Shown here: one piece after another, positions 45,286-54,448 of the stretch | Layout of the letters: the number at the start of each line of letters is the position of its first letter | Position numbering within the stretch: position 1 is the first letter of the stretch | NCBI GenBank assembly: GCA_044222395.1 | Contig: JBGANK010000005.1 | Span: 47,377-111,376 of the forward strand | Length of the DNA stretch: 64,000 bases | Direction: 5' to 3' | From: JAEUMD01 sp044222395 | Lineage (GTDB): Bacteria; Pseudomonadota; Alphaproteobacteria; Rhizobiales; Hyphomicrobiaceae | Translations under genes and position numbers: made by a program | Notes under the pieces: model-generated | What the model was told of the DNA's origin: nothing | The model's database searches: none | The model's input: the letters and a program-made list of their open reading frames with translations, nothing else

Positions 45286-46746
45286 TCAGTTTCGCCTGCC
45301 GCCGCGACGGCGCCGACGCTGACGGCCGGAACGAAGGACGCGATCCTCGCCCATCAAATGCATGAGTATTCCTTCGCGCAGACCACGGTCGGCGACGCGC
45401 AGGCGCGGGCTCGGCCACATCCGCATCAATGCCTCGAGAATGGCGCAGCCGGCAAGAACGAGATCTGCGCGGTCGCGGCCAATGCAGGGCTCGGCGACGC
45501 GCTCCGAAAAGCTGCGGCCCAGCAGGTCGTAGACAATATCGCGCGCGGCCGCAGAATCGAGCCAGCAGCCGTCGACGCGGTTGCGATCATAGCGCGGCAG
45601 ACCGAGATAAACTCCGGCGACCGTTGTCACCGTTCCAGATGTGCCGAGCAGGTGGTGCGAGCCAGACGCCATGCTTTCGACAATTCGATGTTTCGCTTCA
45701 AACGGCCGCAGCATCGCCATCACGTGCTCGACCATAAGCTCGAAAACCTCGGGTGTGACGTGACGACCGCCGAACTGCTCGGCGAGCGAAACGACACCAA
45801 CCGAAAGCGAGGTCCACGCGACGATCGCCTGTTGCACAGCAGCCCGGCCAACAAACCCGCCGCGCAACTCGGCGGGTGCCCGCGCCATGTCGAGCCAGAC
45901 CAGCTCGGAGGATCCTCCGCCGATGTCGAATACCAGGACATGATCGGTTTGAGGGTCGATCAGTGACGCGCAACCCGACACCGCCAACCGCGCTTCGCCC
46001 TCGCGGCTCAGTATCTCGATGCGCAAGCCGGTCTGATCCTCTACCCGCTCGAGGAACTCCGCACCATTGGCGGCGACGCGGCAGGCTTCCGTGGCAACCA
46101 GCATGGAGCGGCGGGCGCCATGACGCTCGATTTTCTGGGCGCATACCTTCAAAGCATCAATGGTGCGCCGCATGGCCGCTTCCGACAGCTTGCCCGTCTG
46201 GCTGACGCCTTCGCCCAGGCGGATGATGCGCGAAAATGCGTCGATGACCTGAAATCCGCGGCGGGAGGGGCGGGCCAGAAGCAGCCGACAGTTGTTGGTG
46301 CCAAGGTCGAGCGCTCCATAGACCTCGCGGTGGTCACGCGGGGCCTCGCCGGGGCCGGCATGCCGATCACGGTCTGGAAGTGGCGGTGCGCCGCCCGCAA
46401 CCGGCTGAGACTGATGTGCGACCTTGGAGCCGGTGCGCGGAAAAGCAGGTCCGAGGTCGACGGACGTTTGGAGCGCGCTGATGGCCGGAGAGACGGGGCG
46501 GAAAGCAGAGTGATCCGCAGGCGATTCGTGCGGCTTAGTCTCGCTTTTCGGAGGCTCTGGCGCGGCAGGCACGCCGTCCTCGTCGTGAAGACCGTCCACG
46601 GATCCCTTCCCAGCGCCTGGCCGCGCGCAACGCTCAAGCGCTGCCGCCTCCACAGGCGTCTTCCTGGTTATGACTTGGTGCCACTGTAGCAGGTCGGAGC
46701 GAAGGGTAAAGCTCACCCTCGGATTGTCCCGACATATGCCCGCCAT
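45286..46746 (-). CDS. Ppx/GppA-family phosphatase (exopolyphosphatase or pppGpp phosphohydrolase)
   Basis: 486 residues. The Ppx/GppA actin-like domain starts near 143 (YGALDLGTNNCRLLLA) and contains SREGEARLAVSG, VFDIGGGSSELVW and GTSGTVTTVAG. Polyphosphate and (p)ppGpp activities cannot be separated from sequence. The first 140 residues are Pro-rich and unlike the family; the true start may be a downstream GTG. It ends in an Arg-rich tail. It lies just upstream of rlmE, an arrangement common in alphaproteobacteria. Confidence 0.88.
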   Translation of the reverse strand: MAGICRDNPRVSFTLRSDLLQWHQVITRKTPVEAAALERCARPGAGKGSVDGLHDEDGVPAAPEPPKSETKPHESPADHSAFRPVSPAISALQTSVDLGPAFPRTGSKVAHQSQPVAGGAPPLPDRDRHAGPGEAPRDHREVYGALDLGTNNCRLLLARPSRRGFQVIDAFSRIIRLGEGVSQTGKLSEAAMRRTIDALKVCAQKIERHGARRSMLVATEACRVAANGAEFLERVEDQTGLRIEILSREGEARLAVSGCASLIDPQTDHVLVFDIGGGSSELVWLDMARAPAELRGGFVGRAAVQQAIVAWTSLSVGVVSLAEQFGGRHVTPEVFELMVEHVMAMLRPFEAKHRIVESMASGSHHLLGTSGTVTTVAGVYLGLPRYDRNRVDGCWLDSAAARDIVYDLLGRSFSERVAEPCIGRDRADLVLAGCAILEALMRMWPSPRLRVADRGLREGILMHLMGEDRVLRSGRQRRRRRGGRRN

Positions 46747-46896
46747 CCCGTCATTCCTGGCTGTCCAAGCCGGCGCGCGCTTGCTCGACAGGGGCCGAAG
46801 ATCGGGTCATAGATCGCCCAAATGCTTTGCGTATCGGTCACAGCGCAAAATGCTAGTCCCGACAAAAATACGGCGCCGCAAAAGCCCATCAAACCC

Positions 46897-47808
46897 ATGA
46901 TTTGCAAGACAATCCTTCTCGAAATCGGGTCCCGAACCACGGCTGGTACGCGGACCGGTCGCGGCTTGGCCAGCAAAGCCAGACGGAGCCTTCTTGCTGT
47001 GCTCGTCTTTACAGCGATCTTCTCATTTTCCACTGGCTTCGGGTTGCAAGCGCACGGTGAGGTCGCTGGTGCTGGCAGCGACCCGGATGCCGGGACACGG
47101 TTGGCGGCGGCTTATCCAGAGCACATCGAATCAGTCCGCGCGGGCACCATTCATTGGCGTGACGGCTCAACCATGTCGTTCGACGATGGCCAAGGCCAGA
47201 AGAGCTTCAAGGACTGGCTCGAGCGGCCTGATGTCGAGGATATGCTGGCTCAGCCTTATATGGCCGGTGCGATCACCAGCCCGCCTTCGGCCGAAAGCGA
47301 TCCGGGCCGTGCGCGAAACGCGGAATTCTTCGATAAGATCTATGGCGATTGCCGGAAGGGCGGGGTGTCACGTCATCTCGTTGACGTGGTGTGGCTGCCA
47401 AGGAAATCCGGAATCACGCTCAAAGCGACCTCGCTCAACGGTGTTGCAATGCGGCTCGATGCCATCAGCCGAGCTCTGGACGCGCTACCCGCGCAATTCG
47501 ATCGTTTCCTCATCCCGCCTGCGGGAACCTACAATTGTCGCGAGATTGCCGGCACGGCGCGGATTTCGGCACACGGCTATGGCATCGCCATCGATATTGC
47601 AGCGGCGCAAAGCGATTACTGGCGGTGGTCGAAGCCCGACGCGGATGGCAAGCCGCAGTGGCGCAATCGCGTTCCGCACGAGATCGTGGCGATCTTCGAG
47701 GCGCATGGCTTCATCTGGGGCGGCAAGTGGTCCCACTACGACACGATGCATTTCGAGTACCGGCCGGAGCTGCTGACGCCTGTTGCGCCGCTTGCGCCTG
47801 TGCAGTGA
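46897..47808 (+). CDS. M15C-like secreted or membrane-anchored peptidase
   Basis: 303 residues with an N-terminal membrane segment (about 30-50) and a C-terminal D-alanyl-D-alanine carboxypeptidase-like domain. The zinc-ligand motifs are SAHGYGIAIDI near 224 and THFEY-like MHFEYRPEL near the end, and the helper segment is GGKWSHYDTMHFEY. ATG 46822 in the same frame is possible. This is the second M15-superfamily protein in the window, of a different subfamily from the one at 32139. Confidence 0.85.
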   Translation: MICKTILLEIGSRTTAGTRTGRGLASKARRSLLAVLVFTAIFSFSTGFGLQAHGEVAGAGSDPDAGTRLAAAYPEHIESVRAGTIHWRDGSTMSFDDGQGQKSFKDWLERPDVEDMLAQPYMAGAITSPPSAESDPGRARNAEFFDKIYGDCRKGGVSRHLVDVVWLPRKSGITLKATSLNGVAMRLDAISRALDALPAQFDRFLIPPAGTYNCREIAGTARISAHGYGIAIDIAAAQSDYWRWSKPDADGKPQWRNRVPHEIVAIFEAHGFIWGGKWSHYDTMHFEYRPELLTPVAPLAPVQ

Positions 47809-48135
47809 ATTGGCTTGCCTGCCGAACTGGAAAGGGCGTCATCGGCGCACACTTCTTGCGCGCGTTCGCGGCTGACGCGACTGCCTCCCTCATGGCGCCA
47901 CCAAACATCTGATTTCAGGGGGCGATTCATGTTCCGGCTGGAATCATGAGCTGCGCCTTTTCGGGGCGCTCAGGCGATAAGGCTCCAAGATGGATCGTGC
48001 ACGAGGTTGGAGGGTGGAAGGATCGCAGCCGCGGGCCGCTGCTCGGCTTGCGATTGCAGGCCCAAGCTGATATAGGCGCGCATTCCGGGCCGCCGCCTCG
48101 GCAGACCCGGCCATTGTGCGGCAGCAGCCGCCCGG
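47809..48135. other. Intergenic region upstream of tRNA-Gln
   Basis: 327 bp without a recognisable gene. The CGCCTTTTCGGGGCGCTCAGG segment near 47950-47972 could form a small hairpin (core GCGCC...GGCGC). The tRNA promoter should lie near 48080-48125. Confidence 0.4.
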
Positions 48136-48209
48136 TGGGGGATCGTCTAATGGTAGGACTGCAGACTCTGACTCTGCCTGTCTAGGTTCGAATCCTAGTC
48201 CCCCAGCCA
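48136..48209 (+). tRNA. tRNA-Gln (CTG)
   Basis: A full cloverleaf of 74 nt. Acceptor TGGGGGA (48136-48142) pairs with TCCCCCA (48199-48205); D-arm GTCT/GGAC; anticodon stem GCAGA/TCTGC with loop CTCTGAC (anticodon CTG); T-arm CTAGG-TTCGAAT-CCTAG. GCCA follows, so CCA is encoded. Confidence 0.96.
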
Positions 48210-48344
48210 ACCTTCTCGTTGAAATTGCAAATTCTTATCCTTATCCGTGCTGTGCGGAAATGCGCCGACCAATCCGCGGTTTGGTAAGAGGCAGTTCAAG
48301 TAAGCCCAGATGTGCGCGGCTTCGGACCGTGGTGGCGACAAGCC

Positions 48345-49475
48345 CTATCTGCGGCGCAGCCGCGTGGCGCGGAACGTGCCGTCACTCTCGAGAATGCCGC
48401 GCAGCTCGATCCAGTCTCCCACATGCGGCCGGTCGTCGACACGTGTCGCGGAATCGATCCTGAAGCTCACGCCATCGATGGCATAGGGTGCGGTCAGCGT
48501 CCCGCGAATTCTCACATAGCGGCCGTCGACGGGGGCGGCTGCATTCCGAGGCGGGTTGGGTCGGGATTCGCGAGGCATGGTCGTGTCGGTTGGCCCGGTG
48601 CTGACTGCGATGCGTTGCGGGGCCTGCGTTGCGGCGGGCGCTCGGGTCGGAGCCGAAGCTGGTCGCTGGATACGCGCGGCGTCTTGCTCCGGCGCGGAAC
48701 GCGGTTGGTCTGGTACGACAGCGCCGGCCTGCACCGCGGGAGGCGCTTCAGCGGCGATCTCGGACTTACGAGATCCCACGGTCCAGCCGTATGCAAGGCC
48801 AAACGACAGCAGCACCAGCAGAATGGTGAGGCCGTGCGCGCCGCGAATCCGATGCTCCATCTCGGACACGCGCAGCCGACCAGGGACCTGGGAGGCGACA
48901 TCCAACGTAAGGAGTTTGCGGCCTGTCACCATCGCGCGAACGAGGTTTTCATTGTGAAGGCGGCAGGAAACGATGGCGCCGAGGACATGGAGCACGATGA
49001 GCAGCAGCAGGGCTTTGGCCGCAAGACCATGGACGGTCTCGACCCAAGGCACTCCGAAGAACATGATCGTCTTCATCATGAAGCCGGTTGCGCACAGAAC
49101 CGAGAGCGCGCCGATCAGGGCGACGATCATCATCGCGCCAGCCGGATTGTGCCCGAGGTAGTGGGGTGGGTGCCGGCCGAGGAGAGCCTTCAGGTAGGCA
49201 AGTGTCGCGCGCGGCCCCTTGATAAAATCGACGAACCGCGCATGGCGGGAGCCGACCGTGCCCCACAGCAGCCTGAAGAGCAGGAGGCCAGCGATGCCGC
49301 CTCCCGCCAATTCGTGCCAGTGTGCACCGCTCCCGCCAGTCGTCCATGCCGCCGCAACCAGTACGACCAGCAGCCAATGGAAGGTCCGCACCGAAAGATC
49401 CCAGATCAGCACGCGCCGCTGCGTCGAAGTGGCGTTGGCAGCTCGGCCCTGTGGCTCTTTCGGTTGTGCAATCAT
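48345..49475 (-). CDS. Cytochrome b561-domain protein with C-terminal OB-like domain
   Basis: 376 residues. The N-terminal half is a Ni/Fe-hydrogenase-type b-cytochrome: VRTFHWLLVVLV, FRLLWGTVGSRHARF, HNPAGAMMIVAL and KALLLLIVLHVLGAI, with histidines placed for two haems in four helices. After a fifth hydrophobic segment (about 215-232) comes a Pro/Ala linker and a C-terminal domain (about 310-376, GRYVRIRGTLTAPYAIDG and GDWIELRGIL) like DUF5666/OB folds. It follows the small PepSY-like gene by 7 bp, suggesting electron transfer to a periplasmic partner. Confidence 0.85.
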   Translation of the reverse strand: MIAQPKEPQGRAANATSTQRRVLIWDLSVRTFHWLLVVLVAAAWTTGGSGAHWHELAGGGIAGLLLFRLLWGTVGSRHARFVDFIKGPRATLAYLKALLGRHPPHYLGHNPAGAMMIVALIGALSVLCATGFMMKTIMFFGVPWVETVHGLAAKALLLLIVLHVLGAIVSCRLHNENLVRAMVTGRKLLTLDVASQVPGRLRVSEMEHRIRGAHGLTILLVLLSFGLAYGWTVGSRKSEIAAEAPPAVQAGAVVPDQPRSAPEQDAARIQRPASAPTRAPAATQAPQRIAVSTGPTDTTMPRESRPNPPRNAAAPVDGRYVRIRGTLTAPYAIDGVSFRIDSATRVDDRPHVGDWIELRGILESDGTFRATRLRRR

Positions 49476-49482
49476 GGCACGC

Positions 49483-49779
49483 CTACTTCGCTACGGTGGT
49501 CACGAGCTTGAGATCGATTGGATGGTAGAACAGCTCGTACATCTTGCCGTCCTTGACGGCGTAGACCTCGTAGCAAGTGCCTTCGACCTTCGACCGCCGG
49601 ACCTCGTAGCCGGCAGCCTTGGCACTCGCCTCGACCTCCGCGGGCTGCTTCCAGCTGGCCTGAGGCTCCGTGGTGCAGTCCTTCTTCCCGTCGGCACTGG
49701 CCGGCAGGGCCGAGGTCATGAGACCCATGGCGAGCAGCACGGTGAATTTGAGCATTGAACGTTGCATCGAGCGGTACAT
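49483..49779 (-). CDS. Small periplasmic PepSY-like protein
   Basis: 98 residues. AGGAGG lies seven bases before ATG 49779. A signal peptide (about 1-29) is followed by one PepSY-like unit (EVEASAKAAGYEVRRSKVEG and CYEVYAVKDGKMYELFYHP, with Cys at the centre). Often paired with b561 cytochromes; function unknown. Divergent from a second PepSY gene. Confidence 0.8.
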   Translation of the reverse strand: MYRSMQRSMLKFTVLLAMGLMTSALPASADGKKDCTTEPQASWKQPAEVEASAKAAGYEVRRSKVEGTCYEVYAVKDGKMYELFYHPIDLKLVTTVAK

Positions 49780-49952
49780 GCGATAGCCTCCTGGTTGGAT
49801 TTTGACCATTTCGGAGGCGTGCCGGACATCCACGGGATCGCATCCGATTGGGCCATCCTGCCGCGGCAGCGATGGTGTGCGCCTTACGCGACGTGTCAGT
49901 CGATTGTCATCGGATCTGGGACATGATCCGGCCAAATATCAGGAAGCGAACG

Positions 49953-50351
49953 ATGCCACCGCCCTCAACTCCAGTTTCACCGATGCGTCGCGCGCTGATT
50001 GCCGCGTTGCTCGGGGCAGGTGCGGGTCTTGTGCTGCCAGCCGCGTGGACGACAGCCCAGGCGCGACGCGGGCGCGGGCGCGGTGGGCACGATGACGATG
50101 ATGACGATCACCACAAGAGACACGATTACGAGAGCGCCCGCCGCTCCGTTGAAAGCGGCGAGGCCCTGCCGCTGTCGACGATCATCGAGGAGGTGAAGAA
50201 AGTCGTCGACGGCGAGATCCTCGACGTGGAGCTGCAGAAGACCGACGCCGGCCTCATCTATCAGATCAAGCTGTTGTCGCGCGCCGACAAGGTCATGCTG
50301 ATCTGGGTCGATGCCAAGACCAAGGTCATTCAAAAGATGCAGGTGCAGTGA
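49953..50351 (+). CDS. PepSY-domain periplasmic protein
   Basis: 132 residues with AGGAAG six bases before ATG 49953. The signal peptide (about 11-35) is followed by an Arg/Gly then Asp/His-rich spacer (GGHDDDDDDHHKRHD) and a PepSY domain (SIIEEVKKVVDGEILDVEL read as IIEEVKKVVDGEILDVEL). The Asp/His run could bind divalent cations. The stop overlaps the response-regulator start, so it is the first gene of a PepSY-RR-HK operon and may modulate the kinase; inferred. Confidence 0.85.
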   Translation: MPPPSTPVSPMRRALIAALLGAGAGLVLPAAWTTAQARRGRGRGGHDDDDDDHHKRHDYESARRSVESGEALPLSTIIEEVKKVVDGEILDVELQKTDAGLIYQIKLLSRADKVMLIWVDAKTKVIQKMQVQ

Positions 50352-51013
50352 TGCGCATTCTGGTGGTCGAAGACGAGCCAGCGGTGGCAGAGCACATCGG
50401 CCGCACTCTAAGTTCGGCCGGATTCGTGCCGCACATCGTCAGCGACGGAGAGGAGGCCTGGTTCATCGGCGATACCGAGATTTTTGCCGCGGCAATTCTG
50501 GATCTGGGCCTGCCGCGCATGGACGGCATCACCGTTCTGAAGCGCTGGCGCCAGAACAAGCGTGATTTCCCGGTGATCGTGCTTACTGCTCGCGGGAGCT
50601 GGCGCGAGCGCGTCGATGGCATAAACGCGGGCGCCGACGACTACCTTGGCAAGCCGTTCCATGGCGATGAGCTCATTGCGCGCGTTAATGCAATTCTGCG
50701 TCGTGTCGCAGGAAACGCTTCGCCAGAGATCGCCGCAGGACGGGTTCGGCTCGACCCGCGCAGCATGGCCGTCAAGGTCGACGACATTCCCGTCAAGCTG
50801 TCCCCGCTGGAATATCGGCTGATCAGCGCACTCATGCACCGCAAGGGTAATGTCATTCCCTTCGACGAGCTTTACGAGCACGTGTACGGGGCGGGCGATC
50901 CCTCGAGCAATACCCTGGAGACGCTCGTGGCCCGCGTGCGGCGCCGGTTGGGCGTGCCGCTGATCGAGACACGGCGCGGCGCCGGCTACTTCGTTGCCGC
51001 CGATCCCAAATGA
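50351..51013 (+). CDS. OmpR/PhoP-type response regulator
   Basis: 220 residues: receiver domain (1-118, phospho-Asp in AILDLGLPRMDG near 51, Lys in LGKPF) and winged helix (about 128-218, SPLEYRLISALMHRKGNV and ETLVARVRRRLG). Its start overlaps the upstream stop by one base and its stop overlaps the kinase start (ATGA). The block LTARGSWRERVDGINAGADDYLGKPFH is nearly shared with the regulator at 53755 (compare LTARGSW and NAGADDY). Confidence 0.93.
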   Translation: MRILVVEDEPAVAEHIGRTLSSAGFVPHIVSDGEEAWFIGDTEIFAAAILDLGLPRMDGITVLKRWRQNKRDFPVIVLTARGSWRERVDGINAGADDYLGKPFHGDELIARVNAILRRVAGNASPEIAAGRVRLDPRSMAVKVDDIPVKLSPLEYRLISALMHRKGNVIPFDELYEHVYGAGDPSSNTLETLVARVRRRLGVPLIETRRGAGYFVAADPK

Positions 51014-52356
51014 GCCTGCGATCGATCAGGCTCCGACTGGCCCTGGCAGCTGTCACGACACTTGTGGCAGCCATGATCGTGGTGGCCGCACTGCTGATCT
51101 GGCTGTTCGACCGACACGTTCGCGACCGGATCAGCGAGGACCTCTCGCACCACATGAACCAGCTGGTGGCACTGCTTTCGGTTGGATCGAACGGGCCGTC
51201 GCTCGACGGTGAGATGGTCGATCCGCGTTTCGACAAGCCATTGGGAGGCCTCTACTGGCAAGTCGACAAGGACGAACGGCCGGTGCTGCGTTCGCGCTCG
51301 CTTTGGGACGAACCGCTGAAGCTGAAGCTGACGCATACTCCTGCGCATACCGAGCTGATCACCCTGTCTGGACCCGGCGGACAACAATTGCTGGGTGTTA
51401 CTCGAACCATCTCGCTCGGCCAGGACGCCACTTCATTCCGGCTGGTCGTGGCGGTCGATGCGCAGGATCTGGCGACGGCACGCCAGCGAATGGGTACGAC
51501 TCTGGCGGCAGGCCTGCTCACCGTGCTGCTGTTTCTTCTGCTCGCCGCCTGGTGGCAGATTCAGTACGGGCTTCGCCCCCTGGATGACGTTCGCGGTGCG
51601 ATCGAGAGCGTTCGCGATGGGACGCGCCGGGATATCGACACTGTCGCATTGCCTGACGAAGTGCAGCCGCTCGGGCGCGAGATCAACGACCTCGTCGCTG
51701 CCCAGACCGCGGCGACGGAACGCGCGAAGGCGCAGTCGGGAAATTTGGCGCATGGGCTGAAGACGCCCCTCGCCGCAATCGCCGCCGAGGCCGATCAGCT
51801 GCGGCGCGCAAGCATGCCCGAGATCGCAGAGCACCTGGAGCGGCATGTCGCGACCATGCAGCGGCACGTCGAGCGACACCTGGCATTGGCGCGAAGCCGA
51901 GGCGGTATTCGCCATGCCGGGCCAAGCCGGATCAATCTCGGCGAGTGTCTGGCGGAGAGCATGGCTGCGCTTCGGAACCTGCCGAGCGACCGCGCGATTT
52001 CATGGCAGCTTAGCGGTGACTTGGACACGATGGCCGAGATCGGGCGCGAGGATCTGGAAGAGGTGGTCGGCAACCTCATGGATAACGCGCGAAAGTGGGC
52101 GCGGTCACGGATCGACGTACGCGCGAGGCGGACGGGTAGCAGGGTCCTGGTCAGCGTCAGCGACGACGGTGCAGGCATTTCGGACGACAAGCTGGCAATC
52201 GTCAGGCAGCGCGGTGTGCGGCTCGATGAGCGTGTACCGGGGTCGGGCCTTGGGCTTTCGATCGCCGAGGCGATCCTCGAGACCTACCGCAGCGAGCTTC
52301 GTCTCGGACCCGCAGAGTTTGGCGGACTCGAAGCTTCGTTCGAATTGCGGGCGTGA
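51010..52356 (+). CDS. Sensor histidine kinase (PhoQ-like)
   Basis: 448 residues. Membrane helices at about 10-32 and 161-183 flank a periplasmic sensor of about 125 residues; a HAMP-like segment follows. Phospho-acceptor His is in GNLAHGLKTPLAA near 247, and the ATPase motifs are NLMDNARKWA near 356, DDGAGI and GSGLGLSIAE. It overlaps its regulator by 4 bases and converges on a second kinase of the same architecture. Confidence 0.92.
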   Translation: MSLRSIRLRLALAAVTTLVAAMIVVAALLIWLFDRHVRDRISEDLSHHMNQLVALLSVGSNGPSLDGEMVDPRFDKPLGGLYWQVDKDERPVLRSRSLWDEPLKLKLTHTPAHTELITLSGPGGQQLLGVTRTISLGQDATSFRLVVAVDAQDLATARQRMGTTLAAGLLTVLLFLLLAAWWQIQYGLRPLDDVRGAIESVRDGTRRDIDTVALPDEVQPLGREINDLVAAQTAATERAKAQSGNLAHGLKTPLAAIAAEADQLRRASMPEIAEHLERHVATMQRHVERHLALARSRGGIRHAGPSRINLGECLAESMAALRNLPSDRAISWQLSGDLDTMAEIGREDLEEVVGNLMDNARKWARSRIDVRARRTGSRVLVSVSDDGAGISDDKLAIVRQRGVRLDERVPGSGLGLSIAEAILETYRSELRLGPAEFGGLEASFELRA

Positions 52357-52377
52357 GAATCGCCCTCGCGTGGTCGG

Positions 52378-53748
52378 TCATGACCTCAGCGTCTTCGCTG
52401 CTGGCAGCTTGACGATTGCGGCGAGGCCACCGAGATCGGACGATGCCAGGCGGATGTCACCGTCATAAAGCCGTGCGAGGTCACGGGCGATGGCAAGACC
52501 CAAGCCAGAACCGGACTTCTGCGTATCCCACCGCTCGCCGATGTTGAAGACGACCTCATAGGCCTCCGGCGGTAGTCCCGGCCCGTCGTCCTCGACGACA
52601 ATCTCGATGATCTTTTCGTCCGGAGAAAGCGCGGCCCGGAGTGCCACCGTGCTGGCGGCATGCTTGCTGGCGTTGTCGACCAGATTGGCAAGAATCTCGT
52701 GAAGATCCTGGCGGTCGCAAGCGACGGAAAGTGTATCCGGCACATCATTGGTGAAAGTGATCGAGCGATCGCGATGCAGCCGCGACAGCGCCGACACGAT
52801 CTCCTGGACTGCCTGATGCACGGACGCCGACGCCGATAAAGACAGCCTGGTAGCGACGACGCGCGCGCGTGTCGTCTGGTAGTCGATGTGGGTCTGCAGC
52901 TTCCGACACTGCTCGAATATCGTTGTCGCGCTCTTGTCGAGCCCCTGATCGGCGATGCGGTGCGCCTCGTCGGTGAGGACTGCGAGCGGTGTCCTCAGAC
53001 CATGTGCGATGTTGCCGGCTTGCGTGCGTGCACGCTGAATGAGGTCGGTCGTCGAGGCAATAAGGGCGTTCAATTCATCGACCAGGGGCTGCACCTCGGA
53101 GGGATACCGGCCGGCGAGCGATTTACTGGAACCCGAGCGCACCGAGGACAGGGAATCGCGCAGCGCTTCGAGTGGCCGCATCGCGACGACGATGAGCAGC
53201 GCAGCCGCCAGCACCATCGACAACCCGAGACCGAGCAGCGCCCATGAAACCCGCGCGTTGAAGCCCTTGATGATGTCCGCGAGATGGCGCTTGTCGGTGC
53301 CGATGATGAATTGGATGGGCTGCTCGGCCGGATCCTTCCACTCCAGCTGCTCGGCAACAATCAGCTGCCCTGTAGGCCCGGCAATCTCATGGGTGTGGAC
53401 GCCGACGTCCGTGCGCTTGTCTGGTGGCGTGCGCAGCGGCGCGCCCTGCTGCATCGACGCGGAGCGCGCGAGCACCTTCCCGCCTTTCTGAATCTCCCAG
53501 TAGTAGCCCGAATTGGTGACGTCGTAGCGCGGATCGCTCAGGTTGTGCCGCAGCCCCGCTCGCTCACCGACGACGTCGGCGAGACGCTGAAGCTCTGCCA
53601 GATGGACAAAGAGCTCCTCTTGGAATTCAGTGGTCACGTGAGTTGCGAAGACCGATGACAGCGCCAACCAGGCCGCGACCACGCCGAATGCGATCCATGC
53701 CGTGGCAGCGGCAATGAGACGACCTATGAGGCTATCGGTCATGCGCAT
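52378..53748 (-). CDS. Sensor histidine kinase of the metal-efflux two-component system
   Basis: 456 residues with the same layout as the kinase at 51010: membrane helices at about 8-32 and 170-192, periplasmic sensor with several His residues (GVHTHEIAG), His box GNIAHGLRTPLAV near 247, and ATPase motifs NLVDNASKHA, DDGPGLP and GSGLGLAIA. It starts 6 bp after the response-regulator stop. Its ligand is unknown; metal sensing is inferred from the divergent RND efflux operon. Confidence 0.92.
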   Translation of the reverse strand: MRMTDSLIGRLIAAATAWIAFGVVAAWLALSSVFATHVTTEFQEELFVHLAELQRLADVVGERAGLRHNLSDPRYDVTNSGYYWEIQKGGKVLARSASMQQGAPLRTPPDKRTDVGVHTHEIAGPTGQLIVAEQLEWKDPAEQPIQFIIGTDKRHLADIIKGFNARVSWALLGLGLSMVLAAALLIVVAMRPLEALRDSLSSVRSGSSKSLAGRYPSEVQPLVDELNALIASTTDLIQRARTQAGNIAHGLRTPLAVLTDEAHRIADQGLDKSATTIFEQCRKLQTHIDYQTTRARVVATRLSLSASASVHQAVQEIVSALSRLHRDRSITFTNDVPDTLSVACDRQDLHEILANLVDNASKHAASTVALRAALSPDEKIIEIVVEDDGPGLPPEAYEVVFNIGERWDTQKSGSGLGLAIARDLARLYDGDIRLASSDLGGLAAIVKLPAAKTLRS

Positions 53749-53754
53749 CGCACT

Positions 53755-54408
53755 TCAGTCCATTCTGTAGCCGAGGCCGCGGATCGTCTTGATGACATCG
53801 GCGCCAAGCTTGCGCCGGAGCCTGCTCACGTAGACCTCGATGGTATTGGATTCGCGCGCCTCCTCGAGAGTGTAGAGATGCTCGGTAAGCTCGGCCTGGG
53901 AAATGACGCGGCCGATGCGGTGCATGAATAGATTGAGCATCTTCAATTCGCGCGCCGTCATCTCGACTGGCACGCCGTCGCGCGTCACCTGGCCGTTAGC
54001 GCTGTCGAGGACTATGCCGCGGTGGGTGAGCACCGGGGTCGCGATGCCCGAGGAACGCCTGATCAACGCCTTCAACCGCGCGGCCACTTCGGGAATGTGA
54101 AACGGCTTGGTGATGTAATCGTCGGCGCCAGCATTGAGGCCGTCGACCTTCTCGGCCCACGAGCCGCGCGCCGTCAGAACGAGCACAGGCATCTGCCGAT
54201 CGTTGGCGCGCCAGCGCTTCAGGACGTCAAGCCCTTGCATCTGCGGCAAACCAAGATCGAGGATGACCGCGTCGTAGTCATCCTCATTACCCATGACGTA
54301 GCCGTCCGCACCATTGTCTGCGTGTTCGACCGAGAAGCCAGCCTCAGTCAACCCGTCGCGCAGCCGATGGGCGATCTCGTCATCATCCTCGAGTAGCAGA
54401 ATCCGGAT
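53755..54408 (-). CDS. OmpR-type response regulator with an apparent AUC start
   Basis: 217 residues if initiated at 54408: receiver domain (IRILLLEDDDEIAHRL, phospho-Asp in AVILDLGLPQMQG, TKPFH) and winged helix (ARELKMLNLFMHRIG and IEVYVSRLRRKLG). No ATG, GTG or TTG lies in frame near the family start. The ATC at 54406-54408 sits where Met is expected and is preceded at five bases by GAGGAGG. The next canonical start upstream (ATG near 54507) would read through the operator. It is the likely regulator of the divergent efflux operon. Confidence 0.88.
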   Translation of the reverse strand: MRILLLEDDDEIAHRLRDGLTEAGFSVEHADNGADGYVMGNEDDYDAVILDLGLPQMQGLDVLKRWRANDRQMPVLVLTARGSWAEKVDGLNAGADDYITKPFHIPEVAARLKALIRRSSGIATPVLTHRGIVLDSANGQVTRDGVPVEMTARELKMLNLFMHRIGRVISQAELTEHLYTLEEARESNTIEVYVSRLRRKLGADVIKTIRGLGYRMD

Positions 54409-54448
54409 GCAAGCCTCCTCGCAACTGCCGGGATTTCTAGCACGAATG

